36,803 nucleotides of DNA from JAHDDY01 sp964549375. Its GTDB lineage: Bacteria > Pseudomonadota > Alphaproteobacteria > Rhodobacterales > Rhodobacteraceae. The stretch is taken from positions 1-36,803 of the forward strand of contig CAZJWF010000020.1 of assembly GCA_964549375.1 (NCBI GenBank), written 5' to 3'. Made by a program: the position numbers and the translations under genes. The notes beneath the pieces were generated by a model. The model saw nothing but the letters and a program-made list of their open reading frames with translations, had not been told where the DNA came from and ran no database searches. This document shows positions 7,399 through 16,068 of this stretch, piece by piece. How positions within the stretch are numbered: the first letter of the stretch is position 1; the number at the start of each line of letters is the position of its first letter.

Positions 7399-8853
7399 TC
7401 ATTCCGCCGCCGTTTTCAACAGCGCGCCAGTTTCAATCGCATCTGCCGGTTCAACGGGATACTGCCCTGTAAAACAAGCGTCACAGAACTGCGGACGGGC
7501 TTCGCTGCGCCCCGTTTCACCGCAAGCTCGGTAAAGACCATCATTTGAAACGAAAGCCAAACTGTCCACGCCAATGTGATCGCGCATTTCATCAGGAGTC
7601 ATGGTCGACGCGAGCAATTTGCTCCGTTCCGGCGTATCGACACCGTAAAAACAAGGCCACGCCGTTGGTGGGCTGGCGATGCGAAAATGAACTTCCGTTG
7701 CCCCTGCATCGCGCACCATTTGCATGATTTTGATCGAGGTCGTCCCTCGCACCACGGAGTCATCCACCAGCACGACCCGCTTACCGGCCACGATGGATCG
7801 GTTAACGTTCAGCTTTAGTTTCACGCCAAGGTTACGGATATGGTCGGTCGGCTCGATAAAAGTTCGGCCTGTATACTGATTGCGGATCACACCAAACGCG
7901 AACGGAATCCCGCTCTCCTGAGCATAACCAATCGCAGCAGGCGTACCGCTATCCGGTACCGGACAAACAATATCAGCTTCGATTGGGGACTCTTTGGCCA
8001 ATTCAACGCCAATGTCATGGCGCGTGTCATAGACACTTCGACCGGCTTGCTGGCTGTCGGGGCGCGAAAAATAGACGTATTCAAAGATACAAAACCGGCT
8101 CGGTTTACTTTCGAAGGGACGAACACTCTCGATCCCTTTTTCCGAGATGACCACCATCTCGCCGGGTTCGATGTCCCGGACATATTCGGCACCGATAATA
8201 TCCAGCGCGCAGGTTTCTGAGGACAGGACATAGGCCCCGCCAAATTTTCCAAGCACCAGCGGGCGAACACCGCGCGGGTCGCGAACGCCAATCATTTTTG
8301 TACGGGTCATGGAAACAATGGAAAATGCGCCTTCAACGGCGCGCAAGGCTTCCTTCATCCGCTCAACAATTCCGCGCTGAACAGATCGCGCCATCAGATG
8401 AACGATACATTCGGTATCCGACGAGGATTGAAAGATCGACCCACGCTGCACCAAGTCATGCTTCAAGACCGTCGCATTGGTGATGTTGCCATTATGCGCG
8501 ATGGCACAGGCACCCGGTTCGAACTCAGCAAAAATCGGTTGAACATCGCGGAGGGCCGTAATGCTCTTTGCACCAGCAGTCGAATAGCGGTTGTGCCCAA
8601 TGGCGTTATTGCCCGGCAAGCGCTCCAGCACTTTTTTCGAGGTGAAGGTATCGCGGACTAATCCGATGCGGCGTTCGGTATAAAACGACTTACCGTCGGT
8701 ATCATACGAGCAAATCCCGGCGGCCTCTTGCCCCCGGTGTTGCAGGGCATGCAGGCCCAGCGCAACCAAGGCGGAGGCATCACCCGCTTCTGCGCCGAAG
8801 ACGCCAAAGATTCCACATTCTTCGTGAAGTTTGTCGTCATCCCAAGGCGTCAC
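7399..8853 (-). CDS. purF: Amidophosphoribosyltransferase
   Basis: PurF catalyses the first step of purine synthesis, PRPP plus glutamine to phosphoribosylamine. The sequence starts with a 12-residue propeptide ending EE before C13, the N-terminal nucleophile (CGIFGVFG). The glutaminase domain is followed by the phosphoribosyltransferase domain with the PRPP loop VVLVDDSVVRGTTS. Cysteines in RFCIFEYVYFSRPDS, PPTAWPCFYG and FCDACFTGQYP match the [4Fe-4S]-containing Bacillus-type PurF, unlike E. coli PurF. Length (484 aa) is normal. It is the last gene of the minus-strand dnaB-to-purF run, 11 bases after cvpA. Confidence 0.97.
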   Translation of the reverse strand: MTPWDDDKLHEECGIFGVFGAEAGDASALVALGLHALQHRGQEAAGICSYDTDGKSFYTERRIGLVRDTFTSKKVLERLPGNNAIGHNRYSTAGAKSITALRDVQPIFAEFEPGACAIAHNGNITNATVLKHDLVQRGSIFQSSSDTECIVHLMARSVQRGIVERMKEALRAVEGAFSIVSMTRTKMIGVRDPRGVRPLVLGKFGGAYVLSSETCALDIIGAEYVRDIEPGEMVVISEKGIESVRPFESKPSRFCIFEYVYFSRPDSQQAGRSVYDTRHDIGVELAKESPIEADIVCPVPDSGTPAAIGYAQESGIPFAFGVIRNQYTGRTFIEPTDHIRNLGVKLKLNVNRSIVAGKRVVLVDDSVVRGTTSIKIMQMVRDAGATEVHFRIASPPTAWPCFYGVDTPERSKLLASTMTPDEMRDHIGVDSLAFVSNDGLYRACGETGRSEARPQFCDACFTGQYPVEPADAIETGALLKTAAE

Positions 8854-8864
8854 AGGCAGGCTCC

Positions 8865-9461
8865 TCAGCCATTTGTCGTGTTAGAGTCTAGCGCTGGCGC
8901 TGGCGTCGGGTCTTGTATCTCACCGTTCACATCGCGCCCCATAAAGTCTTCATACGCGTCGGTCAGGAAGGGAGGCATCTCCGTCGGAATCCATCCGATC
9001 AGATAAGCCGCAGAATCCTGAACCAACTGTCCCCCTTTCGAGGCGTCAATCGCCGGGTGGGAATATTCAGGTTCAACAAGCTGCTGATACCCGATCCAGC
9101 AAACTGCGAGGATCAACAAACCTCGCGCCGCACCGAATAAAAATCCAAATCCCTTGTCGATAGATCGCAGCGGGGAATTCGCAATGATCCGCGAAATAAA
9201 CGACCCAATGATCGTTAGGATGATCAAGGCGACCACGAAGGCCGCAGCCAGTGCAGCCCACTTCGTCCATTCACCGAGGTCTCTGAAATCTTGAATGAAG
9301 GGAACCGCTTTCGGGTAAAATTTCAGCGCCGCCATTGCAGCACCTATCCAGACAAGCATCGTCATGGATTCACGGGTAAGCCCGCGTGCATAGGCAAAAA
9401 TCGCCGACAACAAGATGACGCCAAATACGGCGACGTTAATGATGGTTGGGGTCAGTTCCAT
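8865..9461 (-). CDS. cvpA: CvpA family membrane protein
   Basis: A 198-residue protein with about four N-terminal hydrophobic helices (residues 7-25, 32-50, 68-90, 105-122) followed by a polar C-terminal tail. The pattern of residues 10-35 (VAVFGVILLSAIFAYARGLTRE) and RSIDKGFGFLFGAARGLLI is typical of the CvpA/colicin V production family. Its location immediately before purF is the classic neighbourhood for this family. The molecular function is unknown; E. coli mutants are affected in colicin V production and envelope stress. It lies 17 bases after radA and 11 before purF, so the three are almost certainly cotranscribed. Confidence 0.92.
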   Translation of the reverse strand: MELTPTIINVAVFGVILLSAIFAYARGLTRESMTMLVWIGAAMAALKFYPKAVPFIQDFRDLGEWTKWAALAAAFVVALIILTIIGSFISRIIANSPLRSIDKGFGFLFGAARGLLILAVCWIGYQQLVEPEYSHPAIDASKGGQLVQDSAAYLIGWIPTEMPPFLTDAYEDFMGRDVNGEIQDPTPAPALDSNTTNG

Positions 9462-9478
9462 TCGTCTTCCGCTCCGAC

Positions 9479-10852
9479 TTACTCAAACCTCGAGACAAGC
9501 TCGCTTAGTTCGTCATACGTCTCGACAGTAACACCCGCATCCACCTTCCCCTCATCCGAGGCTTTAGCCCGTTTGGGCGCGAACACTGTGTCAAAACCGA
9601 GCTTTTGCGCCTCCCGCATCCGTGCCTCCGCTTGCGCGACGGGCCGGATCGCCCCTGAGAGACTAATTTCTCCATACATTGCCGCACGCGGCGGCGCGGC
9701 GTGGTCCTTGTAGCTTGATATTAGCGCCGCTGCTACCGCCAGATCAGCCGCCGGCTCACTTATTCGCAACCCACCAGCCACGTTCAAATAGACATCATAG
9801 GCCCCAAGCGCCAGCCCACAGCGTGCTTCCAGCACCGCCAAAACCATCGCAAGACGGCCTGTGTCCCATCCGACAACCGCTCGACGAGACGTACCTAAAG
9901 AAGATGGCGCAACAAGGGCTTGAATTTCCACAAGAACAGGCCGCGTGCCTTCGATTCCGGCAAAAACAACTGATCCGGGTGCGCGCTCATCCCGATCCCC
10001 CAAGAACAAGGCTGAAGGGTTCGTGACCTCGCGCAAACCGGCACCCGTCATCTCAAAAACGCCAATCTCATCAGCTGGACCAAAGCGATTCTTTACTGTG
10101 CGAAGGATTCGGAACTGATGCCCACGCTCTCCTTCAAAGTAGAGCACGGTGTCAACCATATGCTCTACCACGCGAGGACCAGCAATCTGGCCATCCTTCG
10201 TGACATGGCCAACCAGCAAAACCGCAACGTCATTTCGCTTGGCAAAGCTCGTCAGTTCATGGGCGCAGGACCTTACCTGACTGACTGATCCGGGCGCGCT
10301 TTCGACGGCATCCGACCACATCGTCTGGATCGAATCGATCACCACTAAATCGGGTTTTTCGGAGTCCAGCGTCGTCAGGATGTCCCGCAAGCTGGTTTCG
10401 GACGCGAGCAAAACCGGCGCATCCGCGAGGCCCAACCGCTCCGCCCGGTGTCGAATTTGCCCGCGCGCTTCCTCGCCAGAGACATAGATCGCCTTGGCAG
10501 ATTGCGCGGCAAAACCGGCGACGGCTTGCAAAAGTAGCGTGGATTTTCCAATACCCGGATCGCCGCCGACCAAAATCGCCGCCCCGCGCGCCAATCCCCC
10601 GCCCAAGACGCGGTCGAACTCTGCGATCCCGCTCGATAACCGAGGGGGCGCAGGTTCGGAACCTGAAAGGGGTGACAAGTCAATCTTTCGCCCTCTTGCA
10701 GCACCTAAAGATTTCGATGACGGACCAGAGGCCGTCAATCCGCTCTCTTCGACCAGCGTATTCCAGCCGCCGCAATCACCGCATTGACCATTCCATTTCC
10801 GATGAGTCGTCCCGCAAGACTGGCAGACAAACTGTGTGCTCGCCTTAGCCAT
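9479..10852 (-). CDS. radA: DNA repair protein RadA
   Basis: RadA (Sms) is a RecA-like ATPase and branch-migration helicase in recombination. Domains in order: a four-Cys zinc finger (CQSCGTTHRKWNGQCGDCGGW), the RecA core with Walker A GGDPGIGKSTLL, the RadA-specific KNRFG motif (KNRFGPADEIGVFEM), and a Lon-protease-like C-terminal domain (GGLRISEPAADLAVAAAL). The 457 aa length is standard. The ATG at 10852 was chosen because MAKASTQFVCQSCG is the canonical N-terminus. A longer in-frame ORF exists but lies inside the upstream gene. The start overlaps the stop of the PqiA-like gene by 8 bases, with GAGGTGG as a ribosome-binding site. Confidence 0.97.
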   Translation of the reverse strand: MAKASTQFVCQSCGTTHRKWNGQCGDCGGWNTLVEESGLTASGPSSKSLGAARGRKIDLSPLSGSEPAPPRLSSGIAEFDRVLGGGLARGAAILVGGDPGIGKSTLLLQAVAGFAAQSAKAIYVSGEEARGQIRHRAERLGLADAPVLLASETSLRDILTTLDSEKPDLVVIDSIQTMWSDAVESAPGSVSQVRSCAHELTSFAKRNDVAVLLVGHVTKDGQIAGPRVVEHMVDTVLYFEGERGHQFRILRTVKNRFGPADEIGVFEMTGAGLREVTNPSALFLGDRDERAPGSVVFAGIEGTRPVLVEIQALVAPSSLGTSRRAVVGWDTGRLAMVLAVLEARCGLALGAYDVYLNVAGGLRISEPAADLAVAAALISSYKDHAAPPRAAMYGEISLSGAIRPVAQAEARMREAQKLGFDTVFAPKRAKASDEGKVDAGVTVETYDELSELVSRFE

Positions 10853-11312
10853 TGGCGGCCACCTCTCGCTTGAGCGCTCTGTCGGTTGCCCAAGTCGCCC
10901 ATATCGACGCAAGCACCAGCGCCGTAAACAGGTAAAGCCCCCATTGGATCACAATATCTCCGATCCCGATGCCTTTGATCATCACCACATACATTGCGAT
11001 CAAAAAGACATCAGCCATCGACAGCTTACCCATCGCGGTGAGGACTTTCAGCCAGAAGGTTGGATTTCCAAGCTGCCCGAACTGCGCCCCCAGCAACACA
11101 ATGGTTTTGATGTAAGGGATCAAAATCGCAAAAACGCCAACGATGATGCAGAGAAAGACGTCGCTCTTCGCCAATTCGATGACACCGCCCAAAATCGAGA
11201 TTTCCGATCCACCAAACAGCGGCATCGCAAACCCCGCTTTGGCCAAAGGCGCAAGCCACGCAATCGGAAATCCAATCAACAACAATACCGTGACGACCTG
11301 AACTACCCGCAT
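10845..11312 (-). CDS. PqiA/LetA-like membrane protein (single domain)
   Basis: A 155-residue membrane protein with four hydrophobic helices. The stretch LTAMGKLSMADVFLIAMYVVMIK is the conserved signature of paraquat-inducible protein A (PqiA/LetA, YebS). E. coli PqiA has two such domains plus zinc-finger cysteines; this protein has one domain and no CxxC finger. PqiA-type proteins work with MCE proteins (PqiB/LetB) to move lipids across the envelope. Here no MCE gene is present, but the MlaF/MlaE pair lies just upstream in the same transcription unit. A role in the same envelope lipid system is therefore an inference from neighbourhood. Confidence 0.8.
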   Translation of the reverse strand: MRVVQVVTVLLLIGFPIAWLAPLAKAGFAMPLFGGSEISILGGVIELAKSDVFLCIIVGVFAILIPYIKTIVLLGAQFGQLGNPTFWLKVLTAMGKLSMADVFLIAMYVVMIKGIGIGDIVIQWGLYLFTALVLASIWATWATDRALKREVAANG

Positions 11313-11318
11313 CGCACG

Positions 11319-11693
11319 CTACTCCTGCCCGGACAACGATCCCAGCGCAAAGGAAAGCAAGATAGCGGCCAGACCCAACAGCAATGCACCGCCAATCAAC
11401 ATATCGATTTTGCTTTTCCCAACGCCGCTAAGCTGTTGAAGATGGAGGAAACATGTGACGCATGCCATCAGGAACGCCAGCGGTACGGCAGCAAATTCCA
11501 CACCGGGAATAATCCCCAACAACATCGGCGGCATGGCAAGAACGACATACCCACTTGGAATGGCCTTCAAAAACGCGCGACGAAGCAGCCAGCAAATGAA
11601 ACTTGCGATGCAGCCAATAAGACTAAGTACAACCCCTGAAATTCCGATCTGGATGTAGACAAAGCCCAGCGATAGATCGAAAAAATCGGCCAT
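11319..11693 (-). CDS. Small four-helix membrane protein, function unknown
   Basis: A 124-residue protein with hydrophobic segments at about residues 12-35, 44-62, 66-84 and 97-118 and short polar loops. I do not recognise a family. The start (ATG at 11693) has GAGG/AGG ribosome-binding sequence just upstream and begins four bases after the mlaF stop. The next gene, PqiA-like, begins six bases after its own stop. Such spacing makes it a real gene of the operon. Its position between mlaF and the PqiA-like gene suggests that it is part of, or linked to, the same membrane system. Confidence 0.75.
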   Translation of the reverse strand: MADFFDLSLGFVYIQIGISGVVLSLIGCIASFICWLLRRAFLKAIPSGYVVLAMPPMLLGIIPGVEFAAVPLAFLMACVTCFLHLQQLSGVGKSKIDMLIGGALLLGLAAILLSFALGSLSGQE

Positions 11694-11697
11694 CTAC

Positions 11698-12447
11698 CTA
11701 CCTCAACGCCTCGATGGGGCCATCCGCGCGACCATGAATGAATTGCTCAACATAAGGATTGCCGCAGGTATCCAGTTCACCGATTGGTCCTGTCCACTGA
11801 ATCACACCCTCATGCAGCATCGCGACTTTATCGGCGATCTTTCGCACAGAGGTCATGTCGTGGGTGATCGTCATCGCAGTACATTTTAGCTCAACGACCA
11901 ATTCGCGGATCAGATCGTTGATCACATCCGACATAATCGGATCGAGGCCGGTTGTCGGCTCGTCAAAAAAGATGATCTCAGGTGACGTCGCAATCGCGCG
12001 TGCCAGCCCGACCCGCTTTTGCATGCCACCTGACAACTCTGCGGGAAAACGATCAGCGGTATCAGGGCCAAGACCAACGCGGCGCAGCTTCTCAATTGCT
12101 AACTCGCGGCACTCCTCAGCCGAATTGCTTCGCAGAACGCGGAAAGCAACGTTCTCCCAAATCTTCAGCGAGTCAAACAATGCACCGCCCTGAAACAACA
12201 TCCCGAATTTATCGAGCAGCGGCTCGCGCTTTTGCTTACGCACATCGACGCCGTCCACCAACACACTGCCTTTGTCGGGCTTTACCAATCCCAGCACGGA
12301 TTTAATCGTCACCGACTTACCCGTTCCCGAACCGCCGATAATCACCATCGACTCCGAGGGAGCGACCGACAGGTTCACTCCGCGCAAGACGCGGTTTGGC
12401 CCAAAGGTCTTATAGACGTCGCGAAGCTCGATCTTGGGGGTACTCAT
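11698..12447 (-). CDS. mlaF: Lipid ABC transporter ATP-binding protein (MlaF-like)
   Basis: A 249-residue ATPase of the MlaF/Mkl family. Visible motifs are Walker A GGSGTGKS, the Q-loop in GMLFQGGALFDSLK (typical of the MlaF branch), the signature LSGGMQKRVGLARAI, Walker B EIIFFDEPTTGLDP and the switch His in TITHDM. MlaF powers phospholipid movement between inner and outer membranes together with MlaE and an MCE protein, MlaD. It overlaps mlaE by four bases (ATGA). mlaD, mlaC and mlaB do not follow, which is unlike the E. coli operon, so the partner MCE protein must be encoded elsewhere or be replaced. Confidence 0.93.
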   Translation of the reverse strand: MSTPKIELRDVYKTFGPNRVLRGVNLSVAPSESMVIIGGSGTGKSVTIKSVLGLVKPDKGSVLVDGVDVRKQKREPLLDKFGMLFQGGALFDSLKIWENVAFRVLRSNSAEECRELAIEKLRRVGLGPDTADRFPAELSGGMQKRVGLARAIATSPEIIFFDEPTTGLDPIMSDVINDLIRELVVELKCTAMTITHDMTSVRKIADKVAMLHEGVIQWTGPIGELDTCGNPYVEQFIHGRADGPIEALR

Positions 12448-13238
12448 GTCGAGAAAAACAGTTCGGTGAGCAGGTAATCAAAGGCGAGGATCAGAACCAT
12501 CGCCGACACCACTGCATTGGTTGTCGCCCGGCCCACACCCTGTGCGCCGCGTCCAGAATTATACCCGTGAAAACAGCCCATGAGCGTGATGATAAACCCA
12601 AATACTGCGGCCTTCACCAAACCAGAGGCTACGTCGCCAAAAGTCAGGAAATCCATCGTGTTTCGCAGGTAGGTCGCGCTGTTAAACCCAAGCCGGTTCA
12701 CGCCAACCATCCAGCCACCCATGATCCCGATGATATCGGCAACAGCGACAAGAATCGGCATCGTCAGCACACCAGCCACGAGACGCGGCGCAACGAGGTA
12801 CTTGAAAGGGTTGGTCGACAACGTCGTCAGCGCATCAATCTGCTCTGTGACGCGCATTGTACCGATTTCGGCAGCAATCGCAGCGGAAACTCGCCCCGCA
12901 ACAACCAAACCTCCTAAAACCGGCCCTAACTCACGGACCATGCCGATGGCCACAATCGACGCCACAACGCTTTCGGCATTAAACCGCGATCCGCCGATGT
13001 AGATTTGCAGCGCTAACACCCCGCCCGTCGCGACAGCAGTCAAACCCACCACCGGCAGCGAGTAATACCCAATTTTCATGATCTGCCGCAGCAGCTCGCG
13101 GAAATACCAGGGCGGCGTCAGCACCCCCCAAATCCCCTTAAGCGTGAACAAAGTCACGGCCCCGATGGACTGGCAAAGGCTCAAAACAGCCGCGCCAATT
13201 CCCGCGACAAAGCCGTGCAGAGCGGAGAGAACGGCCAC
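12444..13238 (-). CDS. mlaE: Lipid ABC transporter permease (MlaE-like)
   Basis: The 264-residue permease of the MlaE/YrbE family, with five to six membrane helices. Conserved blocks are ELGPVLGGLVVAGRVSAAIAAEIGTMRVTEQIDAL, covering the EQ-loop region, and PRLVAGVLTMPIL. I set the start at GTG 13238: a perfect AGGAGG lies four bases upstream, at 13243-13248, and alr has already ended at 13255. The longer reading frame to an ATG at 13298 would overlap alr by 44 bases and has no ribosome-binding site. With mlaF it would form the inner-membrane core of a phospholipid transporter. Confidence 0.92.
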   Translation of the reverse strand: MAVLSALHGFVAGIGAAVLSLCQSIGAVTLFTLKGIWGVLTPPWYFRELLRQIMKIGYYSLPVVGLTAVATGGVLALQIYIGGSRFNAESVVASIVAIGMVRELGPVLGGLVVAGRVSAAIAAEIGTMRVTEQIDALTTLSTNPFKYLVAPRLVAGVLTMPILVAVADIIGIMGGWMVGVNRLGFNSATYLRNTMDFLTFGDVASGLVKAAVFGFIITLMGCFHGYNSGRGAQGVGRATTNAVVSAMVLILAFDYLLTELFFST

Positions 13239-13254
13239 GCGGCCTCCTGAAAAA

Positions 13255-14310
13255 CTAATTCTTCGGGTCCGTATAGCGCCTTGTGTAGCGATGGCCAAGC
13301 GACGTCAGGATCTCATAGCCGATTGTTCCTGCCGCCTGTGCCAAATCATCCACGGTTTGGGTCTTGCCCAGCACCTCCAACGTATCTCCGACCATCGCCG
13401 CCGGGTGATCGGTGAGGTCAACAGTGATCAAGTCCATACTCACCCGTCCAATCAAAGGCACGGGCTTTCCATCGAAATACAGCGTTGCGCCATTCGACAT
13501 CGCCCGATGAATGCCGTCCGCATACCCAAGCGGCAATGTCCCGACCCGCGAGGGCCGCTCCGCAGTCCAAGACCAACCGTATCCAACCCCCTGCCCTACC
13601 GGAATCTCTCGAATTTGCAGGATCGGCGTATCAAGACGAACAACTGGTTGCGCGGACCCAAACGGTTGCCCGCCATAGATGCCGACACCGCACCGAACAA
13701 GGTCGTAATGATATGCCTCACCCAACAGGGTTCCCCCTGTCGCCGCCAGACTCGCGCGGGCCTTTGAGCCACGATCACGCAGGGCTGCAATGCCTCGCTC
13801 AAACCGTGCGCGCTGTTGCTCATTTGCCGGATGTTCTGGCTCATCTGCACAGGCGAGGTGCGACATCATCAATCTTATATCGAGGCCACCCGGAACGTTT
13901 TCCCATTCCTCAGGCGGCAAGCCCAGCCGCGACATGCCGCTATCGAGTTGCAGCGCACAAGCCCCGCCCTCGCTGCGGTGCCACGCATCAATCTGGTCAA
14001 GATGGTTCAGGCAAGGACGCAAAGCACTCGCAATCGCCGCCGCCGAGTCGCGCCGATCCGCAACGCCATTCAAGATATAGATCGCCGACGCAGGCAAAGC
14101 GGCGCGCAGCGTGACCCCCTCCTCGACTGTCGCAACAAAAAATGTCTGACATCCGGCTCCGGCCAACGCCGCCACGACCTCGTCTGCACCGCAGCCGTAT
14201 CCATCCGCTTTCACGGCAACGCCGGTCTCCGCATCTCCGGATATAGCATCAAGCGCGCGCCAATTGGCGACCACGGCACCAAGGTCAATGGTGAGAAGGG
14301 GCTGTGTCAT
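13255..14310 (-). CDS. alr: Alanine racemase
   Basis: A PLP enzyme that makes D-alanine for peptidoglycan. The PLP-binding lysine is K34 in AVKADGYGCG. Other family blocks are LDSGMSRLGL, the RCGVGIYGG region, VGYGWSWTAE, holding the expected catalytic Tyr of the second active-site half, and GRVSMDLITVDLT. The length of 351 aa is normal. The ATG at 14310 gives the typical N-terminus TQPLLTIDLGAVVANW. The longer frame up to 14418 runs into dnaB. It begins 37 bases after the dnaB stop and ends 16 bases before mlaE, consistent with a common transcript. Confidence 0.96.
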   Translation of the reverse strand: MTQPLLTIDLGAVVANWRALDAISGDAETGVAVKADGYGCGADEVVAALAGAGCQTFFVATVEEGVTLRAALPASAIYILNGVADRRDSAAAIASALRPCLNHLDQIDAWHRSEGGACALQLDSGMSRLGLPPEEWENVPGGLDIRLMMSHLACADEPEHPANEQQRARFERGIAALRDRGSKARASLAATGGTLLGEAYHYDLVRCGVGIYGGQPFGSAQPVVRLDTPILQIREIPVGQGVGYGWSWTAERPSRVGTLPLGYADGIHRAMSNGATLYFDGKPVPLIGRVSMDLITVDLTDHPAAMVGDTLEVLGKTQTVDDLAQAAGTIGYEILTSLGHRYTRRYTDPKN

Positions 14311-14347
14311 AGAAATTCCGTGGAGCGCGACGTTTATGGGACCGTCA

Positions 14348-15829
14348 TCACTCAAAAGAAGGGGGAGCAAAACGCTTTGGATCTGCCAGATCGCTGAATC
14401 GGGTAAATCGTGGCTCAAACTGTAACTTCTCGATACCGATGGGGCCGTGGCGCTGTTTGCCGATCACAACTTCACCGATATTGTGGACGGCATCCATTGC
14501 CTGCTGCCATTCCAGATGCTCTTGCGTGCCCTCGCGCGGTTCGGTCCGCGAGAGATAATATTCCTCGCGATAGACAAACATGACGACATCCGCGTCCTGC
14601 TCAATCGACCCGGATTCGCGCAAGTCGGACAGTTGAGGCCGTTTGTCCTCACGATCTTCGACCCGGCGCGAAAGCTGTGACAACGCAATCACCGGAATAT
14701 CCAATTCCTTCGCAATGGCCTTCAGACCCCGCGTAATCGCCGAGATTTCCTGCACGCGGTTCTCACTCGAATCGCCAGAAACGAGTTGTAGGTAGTCGAC
14801 GACGATCAGATCTAACCCCTGTTGGCGCTTTAATCGCCTTGCCCGCGCGGCGAGCTGCCCAATCGACAAAGCGGGCGTGTCATCAATGAACAATGGTTTC
14901 GTTTCCAAAACCCGCGCGACCTCAACAAATTTCTGGAACTGCGTTTCTTCTAGCTCGCCCTTACGGATCAACTCGGAAGAAATTTCGCATTGTTCGGCGA
15001 GGATACGAGTCGCCAGTTGCTCCGCAGACATCTCCAGCGAATAAAACCCAACGGCTCCGCCATCAATCGTACCAAACGTCCCGTCGCTGCGCTCACCTTG
15101 CTTATAGGCTTTTGCAACATTGAAAGCGATGTTCGTAGCCAGCGCCGTTTTCCCCATCGAGGGGCGTCCCGCGAGGATCAACAAGTCCGATTTATGCAGA
15201 CCGCCCAGCTTGGTATCCAGATCGCGCAACCCCGTTGAAATCCCTGCCAGCTTACCATCACGCTGATAGGCCGCATTTGCCATTTCAACCGCGGTTTTGA
15301 CCGAGCGCGCAAAAGTCTGAAATCCACCCTCAAACCGGCCTTTCTCTGCCAGTGAGTAAAGCCGCGTTTCAGCTTGAGCAATTTGGTCAGCGGCATCGGC
15401 ATCGTTCAGAAAATCACCGGCACCGTCGGCAATATCTTCGCCAAGACGGATCAAGTCGCGCCTGACCGACATATCATAGACGAGACGGCCATAATCGAGC
15501 ACGTTAAAGACAGAAATTGCCGCATCCGCGAGGCGCAGCAAATAGGCCGCTCCGCCCAACGGAGCAATACCCTCATCGGCCTCGAAAACCGGCTTCAATG
15601 TAATCGGCGAGGCGATTTGACCTTTTGTGATCCGCTGACCGGCAATTTCATAAATTTGACCATGAACCGGATCGTAGAAGTGCTCCGGCAGCAAAAACGC
15701 CGCAAGTCGGTCGTACACTTCATTATTGACCAACAAAGCGCCCAAGACGGCTTGTTCAGCCTCAATGTTATTGGGCAGTGCGCGGACTGCGGCCTCGGTA
15801 TCGCTTGCAAACGGGATCTGCTCGTTCAT
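14348..15829 (-). CDS. dnaB: Replicative DNA helicase
   Basis: DnaB is the hexameric 5'-3' helicase of the replisome. The N-terminal domain begins near PNNIEAEQAVLGALL. The RecA-like C-terminal domain shows Walker A AGRPSMGKTAL, Walker B LIVVDYLQL, and the DnaB motifs ALSQLSRRVEDR, QLSDLRESGSIEQDADVVMFVYR and GPIGIEKLQFEPRFTRF. Length 493 aa is standard and no intein is present. The ATG at 15829 gives the normal start. A promoter-like pair upstream (CTGACA at 15887-15882, 17-base spacer, TAGTTT at 15864-15859) could start the nine-gene operon, but the -10 match is weak. Confidence 0.97.
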   Translation of the reverse strand: MNEQIPFASDTEAAVRALPNNIEAEQAVLGALLVNNEVYDRLAAFLLPEHFYDPVHGQIYEIAGQRITKGQIASPITLKPVFEADEGIAPLGGAAYLLRLADAAISVFNVLDYGRLVYDMSVRRDLIRLGEDIADGAGDFLNDADAADQIAQAETRLYSLAEKGRFEGGFQTFARSVKTAVEMANAAYQRDGKLAGISTGLRDLDTKLGGLHKSDLLILAGRPSMGKTALATNIAFNVAKAYKQGERSDGTFGTIDGGAVGFYSLEMSAEQLATRILAEQCEISSELIRKGELEETQFQKFVEVARVLETKPLFIDDTPALSIGQLAARARRLKRQQGLDLIVVDYLQLVSGDSSENRVQEISAITRGLKAIAKELDIPVIALSQLSRRVEDREDKRPQLSDLRESGSIEQDADVVMFVYREEYYLSRTEPREGTQEHLEWQQAMDAVHNIGEVVIGKQRHGPIGIEKLQFEPRFTRFSDLADPKRFAPPSFE

Positions 15830-16068
15830 GACCGATTCCCCGGATTCTGTGTTGACGCAAACTACCCTCGGCAGCCGCAAATGTCAGCCTTCAGATGGGT
15901 TGTATACACCCCTTCACTTTCCCGTCATTGATTTCCTTGAAAGATTACCCGTGGAGTCCCCATATTCATGACGGTTGCCCCGAACGCGCCGGGACTTGCG
16001 CGGAATTTGCACTGGGAAATGGCTTGGGATGCCCTGACCCCACCCGCGAACGGAAAAAAGGAATTGTC

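Noticed and set aside
10836..11639. 267-codon plus-strand ORF opposite the PqiA-like and four-helix genes
   Set aside because: It mirrors two membrane-protein genes, which yields a Gln/His/Arg-rich antisense product. The operon spacing supports the minus strand.
13238..13298. Longer MlaE start overlapping alr by 44 bases
   Set aside because: The GTG at 13238 has a perfect AGGAGG and removes the overlap; the added residues have no family character.
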